Counted from the first letter of the stretch, positions 9,440 through 19,983 are shown. The stretch: DNA of 64,000 nucleotides from Semisulcospira habei (GCA_036245525.1 BTPG01000003.1:212072445-212136444), one strand, 5' to 3'. Program-made: numbers and translations. Notes: generated by a model from the letters alone, not told the origin.

Positions 9440-9522
9440 CCTTTTATGTGAAAGCATGCAAGTGTCATCTGTAGGACACTAAAATGTGTGTTTGCTGTCG
9501 CTTGAGTTGGATTTTGTTATTG

Positions 9523-9607
9523 AAGGCCCCGCACGTCAGCAGCTGCGGAAGTGTAGACGCTATACGACGCTTTCGCAGCTATTCATGCGGGAACCTTGAA
9601 TGAGTTA
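9523..9607. repeat. Hairpin element, family H
   Basis: Imperfect inverted repeat, CCCGCA..AGCAGCTGCG against CGCAGCTATTCATGCGGG; a relative is at 20430-20518. Confidence 0.65.
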
Positions 9608-9980
9608 ACGCCTCTAGGGTGTGAGGTTCAACGATCACAGACCATACTGCTATTGAAAACACACGCACGCACGCACGCAGACACACACACGCACACACAA
9701 ACACACATACACAAACACAAACACACAGAGAATATTTGGATGTAATAGCCTGTAGCTTTTTGTGTGCAGTAATTGTTTTTATTCATTTATTTGTAAATGC
9801 TTGCGGTGCTATCTGTGTTAGTTAGGTGTTAATGAGGTTGATTAAATCAGACAGGATTAACCACAGCAACCCTCAACCCATCCCCCCCCCCCCCACCCCT
9901 TTCTTGTAAGCGTGTCGCCTCAAGGAAGGATCGAGACATTGACAACGTAATAGGTTAATTAAAAACTGTCAAACCCTTTT

Positions 9981-10172
9981 TGGGTACATTCTAGCATTTT
10001 CCGCCAAACGTCTAGATCTAGTTTTAGGTACATTCTAGCATTTTCCGCCAAACGTCTAGATCTAGTTTTAGGTACATTCTAGCATTTTCAGGTACATTCT
10101 AGCATTTTCCGCCAAACTAGATCTAGTTTTAGGTACATTCTAGAATTTGTTGCTAAACCTCTAGATCTAGTT
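9981..10172. repeat. 44-base tandem repeat, about four copies
   Basis: Units of GGTACATTCTAGCATTTTCC plus a TCTAGATCTAG palindrome, with one truncated unit, directly left of the next MITE. Confidence 0.85.
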
Positions 10173-10387
10173 TTAACACATTCTGCTCCAGGACCGAAAT
10201 CCGCAAATTTTGAAGTCGCCCCCTGAAGACTGTATTACTCTTCCTGGAAACAGATCGGGCGTGACAGTTCAAGGGTTGTGCCAGAATAGCTTGGCTCCTG
10301 TGGGCGCCAAGCTATTCTGGCACCACCCTTGAACTGTCACGCTCGATCCATGTCTTTGCCGAGGGGTGTGGGAGTTGAATGTGTTAA
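10173..10387. mobile_element. TTAA hairpin MITE, family B
   Basis: TTAACACATTCTGCTCC to GAATGTGTTAA, with the core hairpin GACAGTTCAAGGGTTGTGCC. Confidence 0.88.
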
Positions 10388-10800
10388 TGTCAGGCATGTT
10401 CCAGATACTGACTCGTGCTCCGTTGTCTTTCACCAACCCCACACATGCGTGTTGGTGTATCGGATTTCGGGCATCGGGGCGTATTATGGGTCCAACCTCA
10501 CAGCCCCGAACACATCTGGTTTAATCTCTTGACTGCTATAGACAACAATGCCGCTCTGCGGAAACTGCCGCATAAGACGGTATCGTCAGTAGCACTCAGG
10601 GGTGGGGGGGGTGGGGGGTTAAAGTTTCCATCCAGCAACTCGGCCAAGACCTGAGCACAACACTGGCGGGTCGCAGGTGTGACCTTAAAACCCTGCACAA
10701 AACCCTTATTAAACAAGGTGTTCCGCTATAGCAGAGGACCCTTGGTCAGCGGATGGTGCTGGATTTAAGCTGACCCGTTCAGCTGAGCCATACCTTCTGG

Positions 10801-11014
10801 TTAGCTCATTCAGTCCGGCGCACGCATTTCCCAAATTTCGGAGGCGAAATCTAACGACTATGCACCTGTTGCAGGAGATGGATCGACCACGATAATTCAA
10901 GGGCAATGCCAGATTCGCTTGGCGCCTGTCGGCGCCAAGCGAATCTGGCACTGCCCTTGAATTATCATGGTGGACCCATCTCCTGCTGTAGTGCGTCGGG
11001 GCTGAATGGGGATA
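10801..11014. mobile_element. Hairpin MITE, family A
   Basis: GCTCATTCAGTCCGGCGCAC to GGGGCTGAATGGG, with a full core hairpin. The terminal TTAA motifs have decayed. It lies 115 bases before exon J. Confidence 0.85.
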
Positions 11015-11129
11015 AGCCATTACCTGGTTTGTAGTGTGACATGACGTCTTGTGCCCGATTGTGACCTAGTTTCTAGCGTCACCGTCGTCACGTGCATGAC
11101 CTTGACCTAGTTTGGTGTGTCACATGCAG

Positions 11130-11249
11130 CACCCGGGACCGGGGGCGACAGGCAGCGCGCTGGCCGCCAGGTGGCCTCGGCCACGAATTCGCCGACGTCA
11201 CGACGAAAGCCTCGAGACGCTAAGTCTCCTGTCAAGACCAGGTCTAACG
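11130..11249 (+). CDS. PCLO-like: Piccolo/Fife-like exon J (basic linker)
   Basis: Preceded by CACATGCAG and followed by GTAAGA; phase 1 in and out. Read through the junction it encodes SPGTGGDRQRAGRQVASATN and SPTSRRKPRDAKSPVKTRSN, a basic Ser/Thr-rich linker. Assigned by phase and composition. Confidence 0.72.
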
Positions 11250-11266
11250 GTAAGAAGCTACCAGTG

Positions 11267-11353
11267 CGCAACGGTCATCGGGCCGAAGTCGGCCGCGGTG
11301 GACCCGCTCACTGTCGTGCGCGGGCCCACTGCAGGCCGACTTCGGCCAGCTAG
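11267..11353. repeat. GGCC-rich hairpin element, family I
   Basis: GGCCGAAGTCGGCC motifs in inverted order, 17 bases after exon J; decayed relative of 41182-41258. Confidence 0.6.
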
Positions 11354-11671
11354 CCTTTTGCGTGGTAATTAAACAGAAACAAACAGGCAAACCAGCTAAT
11401 ACATTATAATATGTATTTTGCGACCCCAGGTTTTTTTATGTGAAGCCTGATCCTTTCGTACATGGATGGATAGGTGGGTGGTTGGGCGGGTGGGTGGGTG
11501 GGTGTATGAATCGGCTGGTGGGTGGGTGGATGAATGGGCGGGTGGGTGGGTAGATGGATGGATGGATCATCGTGTAGTGCATTTGAAATTCTAACAAAAG
11601 CTTTGCTATAAAATTTTTTTTAAAAAACAACAACAACAACAACAACAACTCCTTTTCTGCTTCTGTTTCAG

Positions 11672-11687
11672 GACTTTTGCATAGATG
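11672..11687 (+). CDS. Possible 16-base microexon K of the Piccolo/Fife-like gene
   Basis: TTCTGTTTCAG precedes it and GTGAGT follows. Joined to exon J it encodes GLLHR in frame and leaves TG. The next plausible acceptor (TTTATTTGCAG, ending 12323) would then make a TGA stop, and reading on without splicing also stops after one codon. It could therefore be the end of a short isoform, or chance splice-like motifs. Confidence 0.35.
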
Positions 11688-11857
11688 GTGAGTATGTTTA
11701 CCGACTGAGCTACCTGTTTGTGTAGTGCGTGAATTTGTGGTTGGAGGGGGCGGGGGTTGGGGTGGAGGGCGGGGGGGGGGGGGGTGGTGGGGACTGAAGT
11801 CGGGATGAATAGAGGGATCGATGGATGGGCGGATCCGATGAATCATGGATGGGTCTT

Positions 11858-12069
11858 CACTCATTCAGCCCCACGCACGTATTTCCCAAATTTTGGAGGC
11901 GTCATCTAGCGACTATGCACCTGTTGCGGGAGATGGATCGACCATGATAATTCAAGGGCAGTGCCAGATTAGCTTGGCGCCGACGGGCGCCAAGCTAATC
12001 TGGCACTACCCTTGAATTATCATGGTCGACTCATCTCCTGCTGTAGTGCGTCAGGGCTGAACGGGGTAA
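11858..12069. mobile_element. Hairpin MITE, family A
   Basis: CTCATTCAGCCCCACGCAC to CAGGGCTGAACGGG; full core hairpin. Confidence 0.85.
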
Positions 12070-12549
12070 GTGGGTGGTATGAGTACACAGTCGGGTGGCC
12101 CAACCAACGAAGGGATAGAATAATTTCAGAAGGAACTGACAAATTATGTGCATAGTTCACATTTTAACCCTGTGGCTTTCAGCACCGTTGTTTTCACGCT
12201 GTAGATAGCTAAAGGGTTTAGACGTTATCACACAAATATTCCGTCGCATATCAGACTTTAAATTGTTCGTTGTCTGTTTGGGCACTTTGTTCGTTGACAC
12301 TCGCCGATTGCCTTTATTTGCAGATTAAACCAGTATGTAGGACTAACCAGCTGTAATTAATTATTCATGTACTCATCTTTGGCCGTTTCTGGTGAGACCT
12401 GAGGGACTACACATCGCACGGATCCTGTGTGATGTCCAGGAACACTCCGTGAGAGTTTGGCGGTTTCGCTCATCTGAACATTGCCTCCTCGTGATTTTGG
12501 CTGCAAGAGTCTCCCATCACCCCTGCATCGACATTTGCACGGGAATACT

Positions 12550-12863
12550 GACCACATTGTTTCGATGTTAAGATCTAAGCAGTGTTTCCACATCCTCGTT
12601 CACGGAACGAGGATGTGATAACACTGCCTAGATCTAAACATTAAAACAATTTGGTCATTTCACTCGCAAGATTAGATCGAGGATGTGAAATACTGCTTAG
12701 ATCTACTAAACATTGAAACAATGTGGTCATTTCACTCGCAAGATTAGATCGAGAATGTGAAAATACAAGCTTAGATCTAAACATTCAAACAATGTGGTCA
12801 TTTCACCCGCAAGATTAGAACGAGGATGTGAAAATACTGCTTAGATCTAGCATTGAAACAATG
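12550..12863. repeat. Hairpin with right arm repeated four times
   Basis: The left arm 12550-12600 (GACCACATTGTTTCGATG to ATCCTCGTT) pairs with 12605-12656. That right arm then recurs three more times at about 72-base spacing (near 12677, 12748 and 12819). Confidence 0.85.
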
Positions 12864-13089
12864 CGCCCACAAAATACATAAATTCTCATGCAGACGCGGG
12901 GCGCATGATGATCTATGCCTCCTGATCAGCGGCAGTTGCCTGGCATCCTCACCGTGAGGCAGTCCTCACGGCCTCACGTACGCCGGAAACACAGATCAAC
13001 AACGTTTCCCAACAAGCCCAGATTCACTGTGTCTGCTATGTGCCCTGGTCCTGACTCCCTGGCTCATGAAGATCAGCTTACTGTGGAGG

Positions 13090-13300
13090 TCTAGCACATT
13101 CTGCTCCAGGACCGACATCCGCAAATTTTGAAGTCGCTCCCTGAAGACTGTATTACACTTCTGGAAACAGATCGAGCGTGATAGTTCAAGGGTTGTGCCA
13201 GAATAGCTTGGCGCCTATGGGCGCCAAGCTATTCTGGCACAACCCTTGAAACTATCACGCTCGATCACTTGCCGTGGCGTTTCGGAGTTGAATGTGTTAA
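13090..13300. mobile_element. Hairpin MITE, family B
   Basis: CACATTCTGCTCCAGGACCG to GAATGTGTTAA; core hairpin GATAGTTCAAGGGTTGTGCC. Confidence 0.88.
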
Positions 13301-13838
13301 AGACAAATGATCAGTGTAAATGAAATGCTCAGTATTCACACAGTGTTGAAATACTGCGTCATGACGGTAAACATAACAATTCAAAGCAAGGCACGCGTCG
13401 ACCCCTGATATCGCTGGAAGTCGTCGGGAGCGATAAGTGTCTCTCAGGCGATGTATGGAAGGTATCTGATGTTAGAAAGCAACGAGGGGACTTTGCCAAG
13501 GGGACCAAGGCAGTGTGCGGTGGACTGTGATTTTGGACCTGGCGGCCAATCCTGCGTTTATACGTATAACGTACTAGACTTCGATGTCGGTGGCTGGAGT
13601 CGGACCACGAGTTGTGAGAATTATTGCTTACTCCTTCAGCCTCGCCATGTTCGCGAGTCAGTCAGAGAGCGGGTCGCAGGCATCATCTTATACACGGGAG
13701 TTGCCACGCCGCATCTGCATGGTCAATGTTTAATGTTGGTATGAATGTGCAATATGAAATGTGTACTCTGGTCTGTAGCCTTTGACCTCACGACCTGAAA
13801 GAGAATGCACAGAGATGTGGACTTTACCAGACATTTGT
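13301..13838. other. No feature seen
   Basis: A 97-codon frame at 13451-13744 has no recognisable domain or splice context and is probably chance. Confidence 0.4.
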
Positions 13839-14018
13839 CTGTCGGTAGCGCGTCTTGTCGCGATGACTCCTGCCGGGTGTCAGAGTGTTGCTGTTCCTGC
13901 CGGGTGTCAGAGTGTTGCTGTTCCTGCCGGGTGTCAGAGAGTTGCTGTTCCTGCCGGGTGTCAGAGTGTTGCTGTTCCTGCCGGAACCATCGCGACAAAA
14001 AAAGCGCTACCGATAGCC
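13839..14018. mobile_element. Hairpin element, family D, with a 27-base minisatellite in its loop
   Basis: Arms CTGTCGGTAGCG / CGCTACCGATAG and TTGTCGCGATGA / ATCGCGACAA enclose four 27-base repeats of CTGCCGGGTGTCAGAG plus TGTTGCTGTTC (13870-13977). In other D copies this loop is only CCTTCAGGA or CCGGCAGGA. Confidence 0.9.
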
Positions 14019-14028
14019 GAATGGCAAA

Positions 14029-14109
14029 TTAGCTCATTCGAGACTTCTTGCATTCGCATGCCCGGCTTTGTGCCGCATATCCGGGCGCAGCCCGACTCGA
14101 ATGAGTTGA
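14029..14109. mobile_element. Short element, family K
   Basis: GCTCATTCGAGAC at the left and GACTCGAATGAG at the right, with TGCCGCATATCC inside as in 3928-4009. Confidence 0.7.
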
Positions 14110-14200
14110 CGCAGTCCAAAACGGTCGCCCAACCTTCCTCCACACGCGGTCGCCTTGTGCAATGTGGCTTCATAGACAGGTGTACTTGGCTCGGTTGTAG

Positions 14201-14296
14201 TGTCTTTTGTAGCGTGGAGTTTTCAATCTGAGCTGCATGGACCTAACCTGTCTTTTGTAGCGTGGAGTTTTCAATCTGAGCTGCATGGACCTAACC
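14201..14296. repeat. 48-base tandem duplication
   Basis: Two exact copies beginning TGTCTTTTGTAGCGTGGAG. Confidence 0.9.
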
Positions 14297-14325
14297 TGTC
14301 GTTTTCTTCGCGAGAGAAAAGAGTG

Positions 14326-14417
14326 TTAACCCTTTTGGCTGTCGGTAGCGGTTTTTGTCGCGATGATTCCTTCAGGAATCATCGCGACAAAACCCACTAC
14401 CGACACCAAAGGGTTAA
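14326..14417. mobile_element. TTAA hairpin element, family D (intact)
   Basis: TTAACCCTTTTGGCTGTCGG to its near-perfect reverse complement ending AAAGGGTTAA; the centre is CCTTCAGGA. The whole element is one palindrome of about 85 bases with TTAA duplication. Confidence 0.92.
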
Positions 14418-14745
14418 CGTTATTCGCAGAAGACTCTGCAGGAGATTAAAAAACTCTTCATTTTCAGGAATAAAATAAATACTAAGGTGAAGGGTTTTCT
14501 TTGTGCAAAGTGACGAAATACTTTCTAATTGCTTCAGAGGCAAACTTTTTTTTTTTCTGTTTTTTGGTGAGATCCGAATGACAGTATTGGTTTGTGTGTG
14601 TGCTGTGCTTACGGTGTGATATTAATAACTGCGTTTCTGATTGGTTTGATTAATTTTCTTATGCAAACTCTTAATACTCCTTTCTCACTGCCCGGCATGC
14701 TCAGTGTCAAGTTTGTATTATAGCTTTTAAATCTCGAAGGCGAGA

Positions 14746-15084
14746 GTCCGAGATAGCTCAGGTGGTTAAGCGTCGGAGCAGGAGAGCGAAGGGAATCGCC
14801 GGGTCGTGGGTTCGAATACCCGGGCCGTCCCGGCCCCGGTAGCTGGACTCGCAATCCAGGGAGGGGGGGGGGGCGGGCGGGGGAGGAAGACGGGCTTGTT
14901 CAATAGCATGTCCGTTGAAAGGTCCTGGTAAATCAAAGTCGCACAGTTGGAGTGCGCCTGAGTTGATCAGTGTTCAGTTCGTACTCCATAGGTAAGAGAT
15001 TTCCCTGTCACCCCATAACCCGCCCGTCAGGGCCGTCCATTATCACTTCGGTGCCGTGGACGTTCACCCCGAACTAACCAACCA
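14746..15084 (+). mobile_element. SINE-2 (tRNA-derived) with 12-base target duplication
   Basis: TCGAAGGCGAGA flanks it at 14734-14745 and 15085-15096. The head has box A-like TAGCTCAGGTGG and box B-like GGTTCGAATACC. The body matches 35577-35889. Confidence 0.92.
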
Positions 15085-15167
15085 TCGAAGGCGAGAAACC
15101 CAGCCTTGAATGTGACAAAACATTTGTTTGCAGGCGCCTGTAGTAGTCCTCTCGTGGCATCGATTTT

Positions 15168-15384
15168 TCACCCATTTAGCTCCAGCGCGCCCTACAGCAG
15201 GAGATGGGTTGACCATGATAATTCAAGGGTAGTGCCAGATTCGCTTGGCGCCTTTCATGCACCAAGCGAATCTGGCACTAACCTTGAATTATCATGGTCA
15301 ATCCATTTCCTGCAAATGGTACAGGTTCTTAGGTAACTCCTCCAAAATTGGGGAAGTGAGCCCGTGGGGGTAATGGCCGGTTAA
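15168..15384. mobile_element. Hairpin MITE, family A/C
   Basis: CCCATTTAGCTCCAGCGC to GGTTAA, core hairpin with a TTTCATG loop. Confidence 0.82.
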
Positions 15385-15433
15385 AAAAAGAAGAAATTCT
15401 GCACGGTGAAAATAGTGACATAAAAAAGACACT

Positions 15434-15647
15434 TTAACCCATTCTACCCCAAGACCGAAATCCCCAAATTTTGCCGTTGTCCTATGAAGACTGCATTGCA
15501 GTGCAGGACACAGACCGACCATGATAGTTCAAGGGTGATGCCAGAATAGCTTGGCGCCCATAGGCGCCAAGCTATTCTGGCATCACCCTTGAACCATCAT
15601 GGTCGATCCTTATCTTGCTGTCGTGTGTCTGGGGTAGAATGAGTTAA
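15434..15647. mobile_element. TTAA hairpin MITE, family B variant
   Basis: TTAACCCATTCTACCCCAAG to GGGGTAGAATGAGTTAA; core hairpin with GTGATGCCAGAATAGC arms. Confidence 0.9.
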
Positions 15648-15775
15648 GCTCGCTCTTATTCATTGGGATGACAGTAACGGATTATCGTGAGATTATTCTG
15701 GTTGTTCGTTTGCTCATATTACAAACCGCCTGTTTTCAGTACAGCTGTCATTTGTTTTCCCCCTGTAAGATTTAG

Positions 15776-16184
15776 GCGGTCCGTGGCGCAGTGGTTAAGG
15801 CGCCTGCCACCAATGCTAAAGGTGCGAGGTTCGGTTCCGGCGTCGGATTTTTCTCCTCTAGTAAGTGTCACCGTTAATTCGGGCGGACCGTCGGGGGTTC
15901 TTTCTCCGGGTACTCCGGCTCTTCCTCCCCCTTCACTTTGGTATCAGTTTCAGCCAACTTAATAAAATTTCAAATACAAAACGATTTCCAAATACCGTCA
16001 GTAGCTCGCCTGAGCTTGCCCTTAGCACCACGTGAATGTTCTGTGTTTGCGTACAGTGTGTGAGTGAATGCGTGTGATTCACGTGAGCGTGCTTGTTGGG
16101 TTCAGTTCGCGGCTACATTCTGCGCATTGAGTTATATTATAAATATGAGAAATGCGCCATATAAATACCGTGTAATAATAATAT
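15776..16184 (+). mobile_element. SINE-1 (tRNA-derived)
   Basis: tRNA-like head GTGGCGCAGTGGTTAAGGCG, body GGGCGGACCGTCGGGGGTTC, tail ATAATAATA. Reference copy for the elements at 1664-2166 and 60862-62806. Confidence 0.88.
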
Positions 16185-16300
16185 CAAGTTATTCCCACCC
16201 ATTCGTGTCGGTCAAAACATGCTTTCGTTGAGTACATGCCGGGTCCCAACCTCGGCCAGAGTGACATATGATGCGCACAAATAGTAAGGACAGATACATT

Positions 16301-16506
16301 ACTACCCCCAGACACACCACAGCAAGATGAGGATCGACCATGATAGCTCAAGGGTGATGTCAGAATAGCTTGGCGCCTGTGGGCACCAAGCTATTCTGGC
16401 ATCACCCTTGAACTATCATGGTCGATCTGTGTCCTGCACTGCAATGCAGTCTTCAGAGGACAACGGCAAAAATTGGGGATTTCGGTGTTGGGGTAGAATG
16501 AGTTAA
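16301..16506. mobile_element. Hairpin MITE, family B variant (opposite orientation)
   Basis: Outer sequence is the reverse complement of the copy at 15434-15647; ends GGGGTAGAATGAGTTAA. Confidence 0.87.
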
Positions 16507-16681
16507 CTTTTTCAGCTTGAATTGGTTCGACGCCGAGCTTGGGACTCGATCGTACAATAGTTGAATAGTGTAGTGTAGTAGCGGAACCTGCATTTGAGCA
16601 ACCATCATTTTTTTTTTCCCTCAAAAAAAAAAAAAAAAAAAAGCCTTACGCGGTCTTACTAAAGACAGGTTTTTGGTTAAA

Positions 16682-17079
16682 GAGCCTAATCTTGAAGGTC
16701 AAAGTGTTCACTGTCATTACTGAAAGACCCAGCGCCTAGTCTTGAAGGTCAAAGTGTTCACTGTCATTACTGAAAGACCCAGCGCCTAGTCTTGAAGGTC
16801 AAAGTGTTCACTGTCATTACTGAAAGACCCAGCGCCTAATCTTGAAGGTCAAAGTGTTCACTGTCATTATTGAAAGACCCAGCGCCTAGTCTTGAAGGTC
16901 AAAGTGTTCACTGTCATTACTGAAAGACCCAGCGCCTAGTCTTGAAGGTCAAAGTGTTCACTGTCATTACTGAAAGACCCAGCGCCTAGTCTTGAAGGTC
17001 AAAGAAATCACTGTCATTACTGAAAGACCCAGCGCCTAATCTTGAAGGTCAAAGTGTTCACTGTCATTACTGAAAGACC
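16682..17079. repeat. 50-base minisatellite, about eight copies
   Basis: Units CTTGAAGGTCAAAGTGTTCA plus TGTCATTACTGAAAGACCC, with few substitutions between copies. Confidence 0.95.
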
Positions 17080-17120
17080 ATCATTTAGAGTAGGTACAGT
17101 CACCTAAATAATTATACTGT

Positions 17121-17284
17121 ATTCAACCCAGTTCATCCCAACCCCGCCATTCCCAAATTGTGGAGGTGCCTCCTAACGACTCTGTACCAGTTACAGGAGA
17201 TGGACTGGATCGGCCATGATAATTCAAGGGTAGTGCCAGATTAGCTTGGCGCCTGCTGTAGTGCGTCAGGGCTAAAAGTATTAA
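17121..17284. mobile_element. Hairpin MITE, family A/C, right arm deleted
   Basis: The left arm runs to AGCTTGGCGCC, then jumps directly to the outer right end CTGCTGTAGTGCGTCAGGGC. Confidence 0.85.
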
Positions 17285-17290
17285 TGATCA

Positions 17291-17830
17291 AGCCCCCACG
17301 CGGGTCTTCCCTGTGGTTAACTACTTTTTAGTTCCCAGGGTCACCCTGGTCAGCCCCACAGGGCGGGTTTTCCCCTCTATTCTGGGGCATGTTTTTCTGT
17401 CTACCCTTGGACCATTCACCTGGGGGAGCTGGGTAGCTCAGTGGGTAGAGCGTCCGACTCTCGTCCGAAAGGTCGTGGGTTCGAACCCAGCTGGGGTCAA
17501 AATTTGTTCGGACCTCTTTTCGGTGCCCCGTCTTTGAAGTCACCTTCGTGGTGGACTAAAGACGTTAAGCCAAAAACGTTTAACGTTTCTATTCACCTGT
17601 ATTTTCCTTTTTTCAAATTTCCCTACTGTCTGCGCTGTTTGTAGCTCTTGATATTGGATGTGTGTTGCTAAATGGTCTTAGCTTTATTTAGCGTATTAGA
17701 CCGGCTGGCGACATACATTCAATATTCTGTTTAGTTGGGTTTTTTTTTTTTCACAAGCAGTGCAGACACGTCCTGAGAAAGTCTTGTTGCTGTCGGGACG
17801 TTGAGCAATGTACAACCAATCATTTATAAG
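17291..17830 (+). mobile_element. SINE-R (about 365 bases) interrupted by another SINE
   Basis: Matches, in reverse orientation, the elements at 27946-28310, 34383-34769, 51951-52321 and 59979-60342. Its 3' part reads CAAGCAGTGCAGACACGTCC and ends near an AATC-type tail. Confidence 0.85.
17423..17590 (+). mobile_element. SINE-4 (tRNA-derived) nested in SINE-R
   Basis: Flanked by ATTCACCTG at 17414-17422 and 17591-17599. The head has TAGCTCAGTGGGTAGAGCG and GGTTCGAACCC, matching tRNA A and B boxes. It is not called a functional tRNA because it continues into a SINE body with a tail. Confidence 0.88.
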
Positions 17831-17959
17831 TCCGGTGATCACAACAGGTTATGCCGTAATCATGCATGCACGCACGAACACCGACTGATAATAAGACTAT
17901 CTCGAAAGAGCCTTCTGTTAATAATTACCTAAAAAAACAAAAAAACAAAAAAAACGATG

Positions 17960-18100
17960 GAGAGAGATTGATGAAATATTTAGTTCAAGGGTAGTTGTTA
18001 GATTAGCTCAGGGTCTTAAAAGGCACCAAGCTAAACCTTGCAGACCGTTGAACTATCACGGTCGTCTCTTCACGTGCTGCAGTGCGCTCAGTCAAGGATA
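17960..18100. repeat. Decayed hairpin element, A/B type
   Basis: TTTAGTTCAAGGGTAGTTG and TTGAACTATCACGGTCG in inverted order around GGCACCAAGCTA. Confidence 0.55.
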
Positions 18101-18360
18101 GCAATTTGACACTTTCAGAATTGATTCTTTGCCCTTTTCCCATCAGTTCGCTGGCATCGATTTCGCATCTCCTTTCGGATAACAGTAAAACATATAAATG
18201 GGTTACAAGGGCAAAGCCTTGATGGGGTTAACCACCGAACAGATCCAGAGAAAGGAAATACAATTAAACGGTCAAATATACAATGAGTAAATTTTGGAAG
18301 TAAGGTCCTTAAGTGTGCCCGCCGGCCAAACTCGCCTGATTTAAATCCTGACATGCTACG

Positions 18361-18480
18361 ACATGATGTGAATCAACCGTGATAGTTCAAGGGTGGTGTC
18401 AGAATAGCTTGGCGCTTGTCGGCGCCAAGCTATTCTGACACCACCCTTGAACTATCAAGGTCGATGTGTCTCCAGAACTG
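18361..18480. mobile_element. Hairpin MITE core, family B
   Basis: Near-perfect arms GATAGTTCAAGGGTGGTGTC with CTTGTCG loop. Confidence 0.82.
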
Positions 18481-18483
18481 TGA

Positions 18484-18573
18484 TATAGACCTCTAATTAA
18501 GGTGTGTTATGTTAAAGGGGAACCTAAGTCAGCGCGGAAATTATTATGTTAAAGGCGAACCTAAGTCAGCGCG
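18484..18573. repeat. Short tandem duplication
   Basis: ATGTTAAAGGGGAACCTAAG with the following CAGCGCGG occurs twice. Confidence 0.7.
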
Positions 18574-18702
18574 GCATAAGGACTAGAACACAAGGACTTG
18601 TCAGTTTTGTAATCTTGAGACAACACGGAATCAGCCGCAATCAGCTATATTGTGTATGTCCGTACAAAATAAGTCCCTATGTTGTGTCCGTTTACAATCC
18701 GG

Positions 18703-18822
18703 CGGGGGGGGGGGGGGGGGGGTGGAGGGGGCTTTTGGCGGTGCAAGACAAAGTACTGAGACGAGATGTGCTGAGGCAATTGATGGGTGAGGCCGGTCCC
18801 CCTCCCCCCCCCCCCCCCCAAC
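18703..18822. repeat. Poly-G and poly-C runs
   Basis: About 19 G near 18704-18722 and about 16 C near 18805-18820 on the same strand, about 85 bases apart and so able to pair. Confidence 0.8.
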
Positions 18823-18964
18823 ACTCCCTCCATCCCACCCCTCACTACCCATTTCCTTTACAATGGAATTTAGCGTATCAATCTGGCGAATCACGGCGGC
18901 ACACCGTTTAATCGCCCTCTACTTTGTATCGGTCCTAATCCCTTCCCTTTGGTATCTTATCCAT

Positions 18965-19038
18965 ATGTGTGTGTTGGTCTGTGATTTTGGAACCTTACGG
19001 TCTAGAGCCGTAAGGTTCAAAATAACAGGCCAGCATAT
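18965..19038. repeat. Hairpin element, family G
   Basis: TGTTGGTCTGTGATTTTGGA and its imperfect reverse complement around CCTTACGG. Copies at 20359-20427, 23443-23510 and 24011-24082. Confidence 0.75.
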
Positions 19039-19218
19039 ACGTACATGTCATGTCTACACGTGTCCTTTTTTTCTTTGGTGCAGTGGCAATGCAGAACGTG
19101 TGTCAGCTCAAGCATTTTTTTTTTTTTTTTCATGTTTCAAGTTCATAGCAGATTGGCAATAGAGAAAGTGTGTCAAGCATGTTTTTCATGTCTCAAGTTT
19201 TTCAGTGTGAGCCCAGTA

Positions 19219-19319
19219 CGCAAAACGTTATCAGGCCGACGTCAGTCGGACGCAGTTAGCCAGCGCACAGCTGTGCGCGGGCCAACCGGCGGCCGACGTC
19301 GGCCCGATGATCTTCTGCA
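19219..19319. repeat. GGCC-rich hairpin element, family I
   Basis: GCAAAACGTTATCAGGCCGA against TCGGCCCGATGATCTTCTGC with an inner GCGCACAGCTGTGCGC palindrome. Confidence 0.75.
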
Positions 19320-19983
19320 CATTTGTGTCATTAAACTGTGATATGATCATAATAACACCACCATTGTTTCATTTTTCTGCCTGCTCCACTGGAGAAGATA
19401 GTTCCATACTTTTGCAAGTATTACTTTTAATTGTCTCCCGGGGGAGAACTGTACATATTGATATCCTTAATGTTATTATGCCGTTATCGCCTTAGTGAAG
19501 ACAGTGTATAACGTTTCCTCTGTTGTTTGATTGGTTATCGCCTTAGTGACAGACGTTGTATAATGGTTTCTTGTTGTTTGGTTGGTTCGTTTTATTGCGT
19601 CACAGTTTATATTCAGGGCCACTTTCTTCAGTACGCGACTGACAAATGATTGTATCACAGTACTGATGTATAATGTGCATTTTTGTGATTATGCTTACCT
19701 ACCATTGTACGTGATTGTAAGTTTAATATCTTGAAAATTATATTCCTTGTTCATTCATGCCTGATATCTTTCAGTGTTGTGATTTTCACATGTTTTCCTG
19801 TGTTCCATCTCAAGTACTCTTAAATAAAATAATTATATGAATGTTATAATTGCATGAAGTAAGATTGTTTCCGTTTTGGGTGATTGTGATACTGTATGTT
19901 TAGTGACACGTGTAGGCCTATGTGAAATCGTTGCTTATTCAATGCATCAGACTATGTTTCGAAACTAGTTCTTCTCTGGCGTA
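19320..19983. other. AT-rich stretch, no gene seen
   Basis: Contains AATAAA near 19824 and a duplicated ATCGCCTTAGTGA..CAG motif near 19487-19555. It could be untranslated sequence; nothing decides it. Confidence 0.3.

Noticed and set aside
13451..13744. 97-residue protein
   Set aside because: No domain, no splice context, and no repeat or codon signal to support it.
14326..14417. Rho-independent terminators or riboswitches
   Set aside because: The hairpins recur as dispersed TTAA-flanked elements in a eukaryotic genome; they are transposable elements.
14746..14840. Functional tRNA gene
   Set aside because: Same reasoning: it is the head of SINE-2 with 12-base target duplications.
17423..17500. 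Functional tRNA gene
   Set aside because: A and B boxes are present, but the sequence continues into a SINE body and is flanked by a 9-base target duplication.
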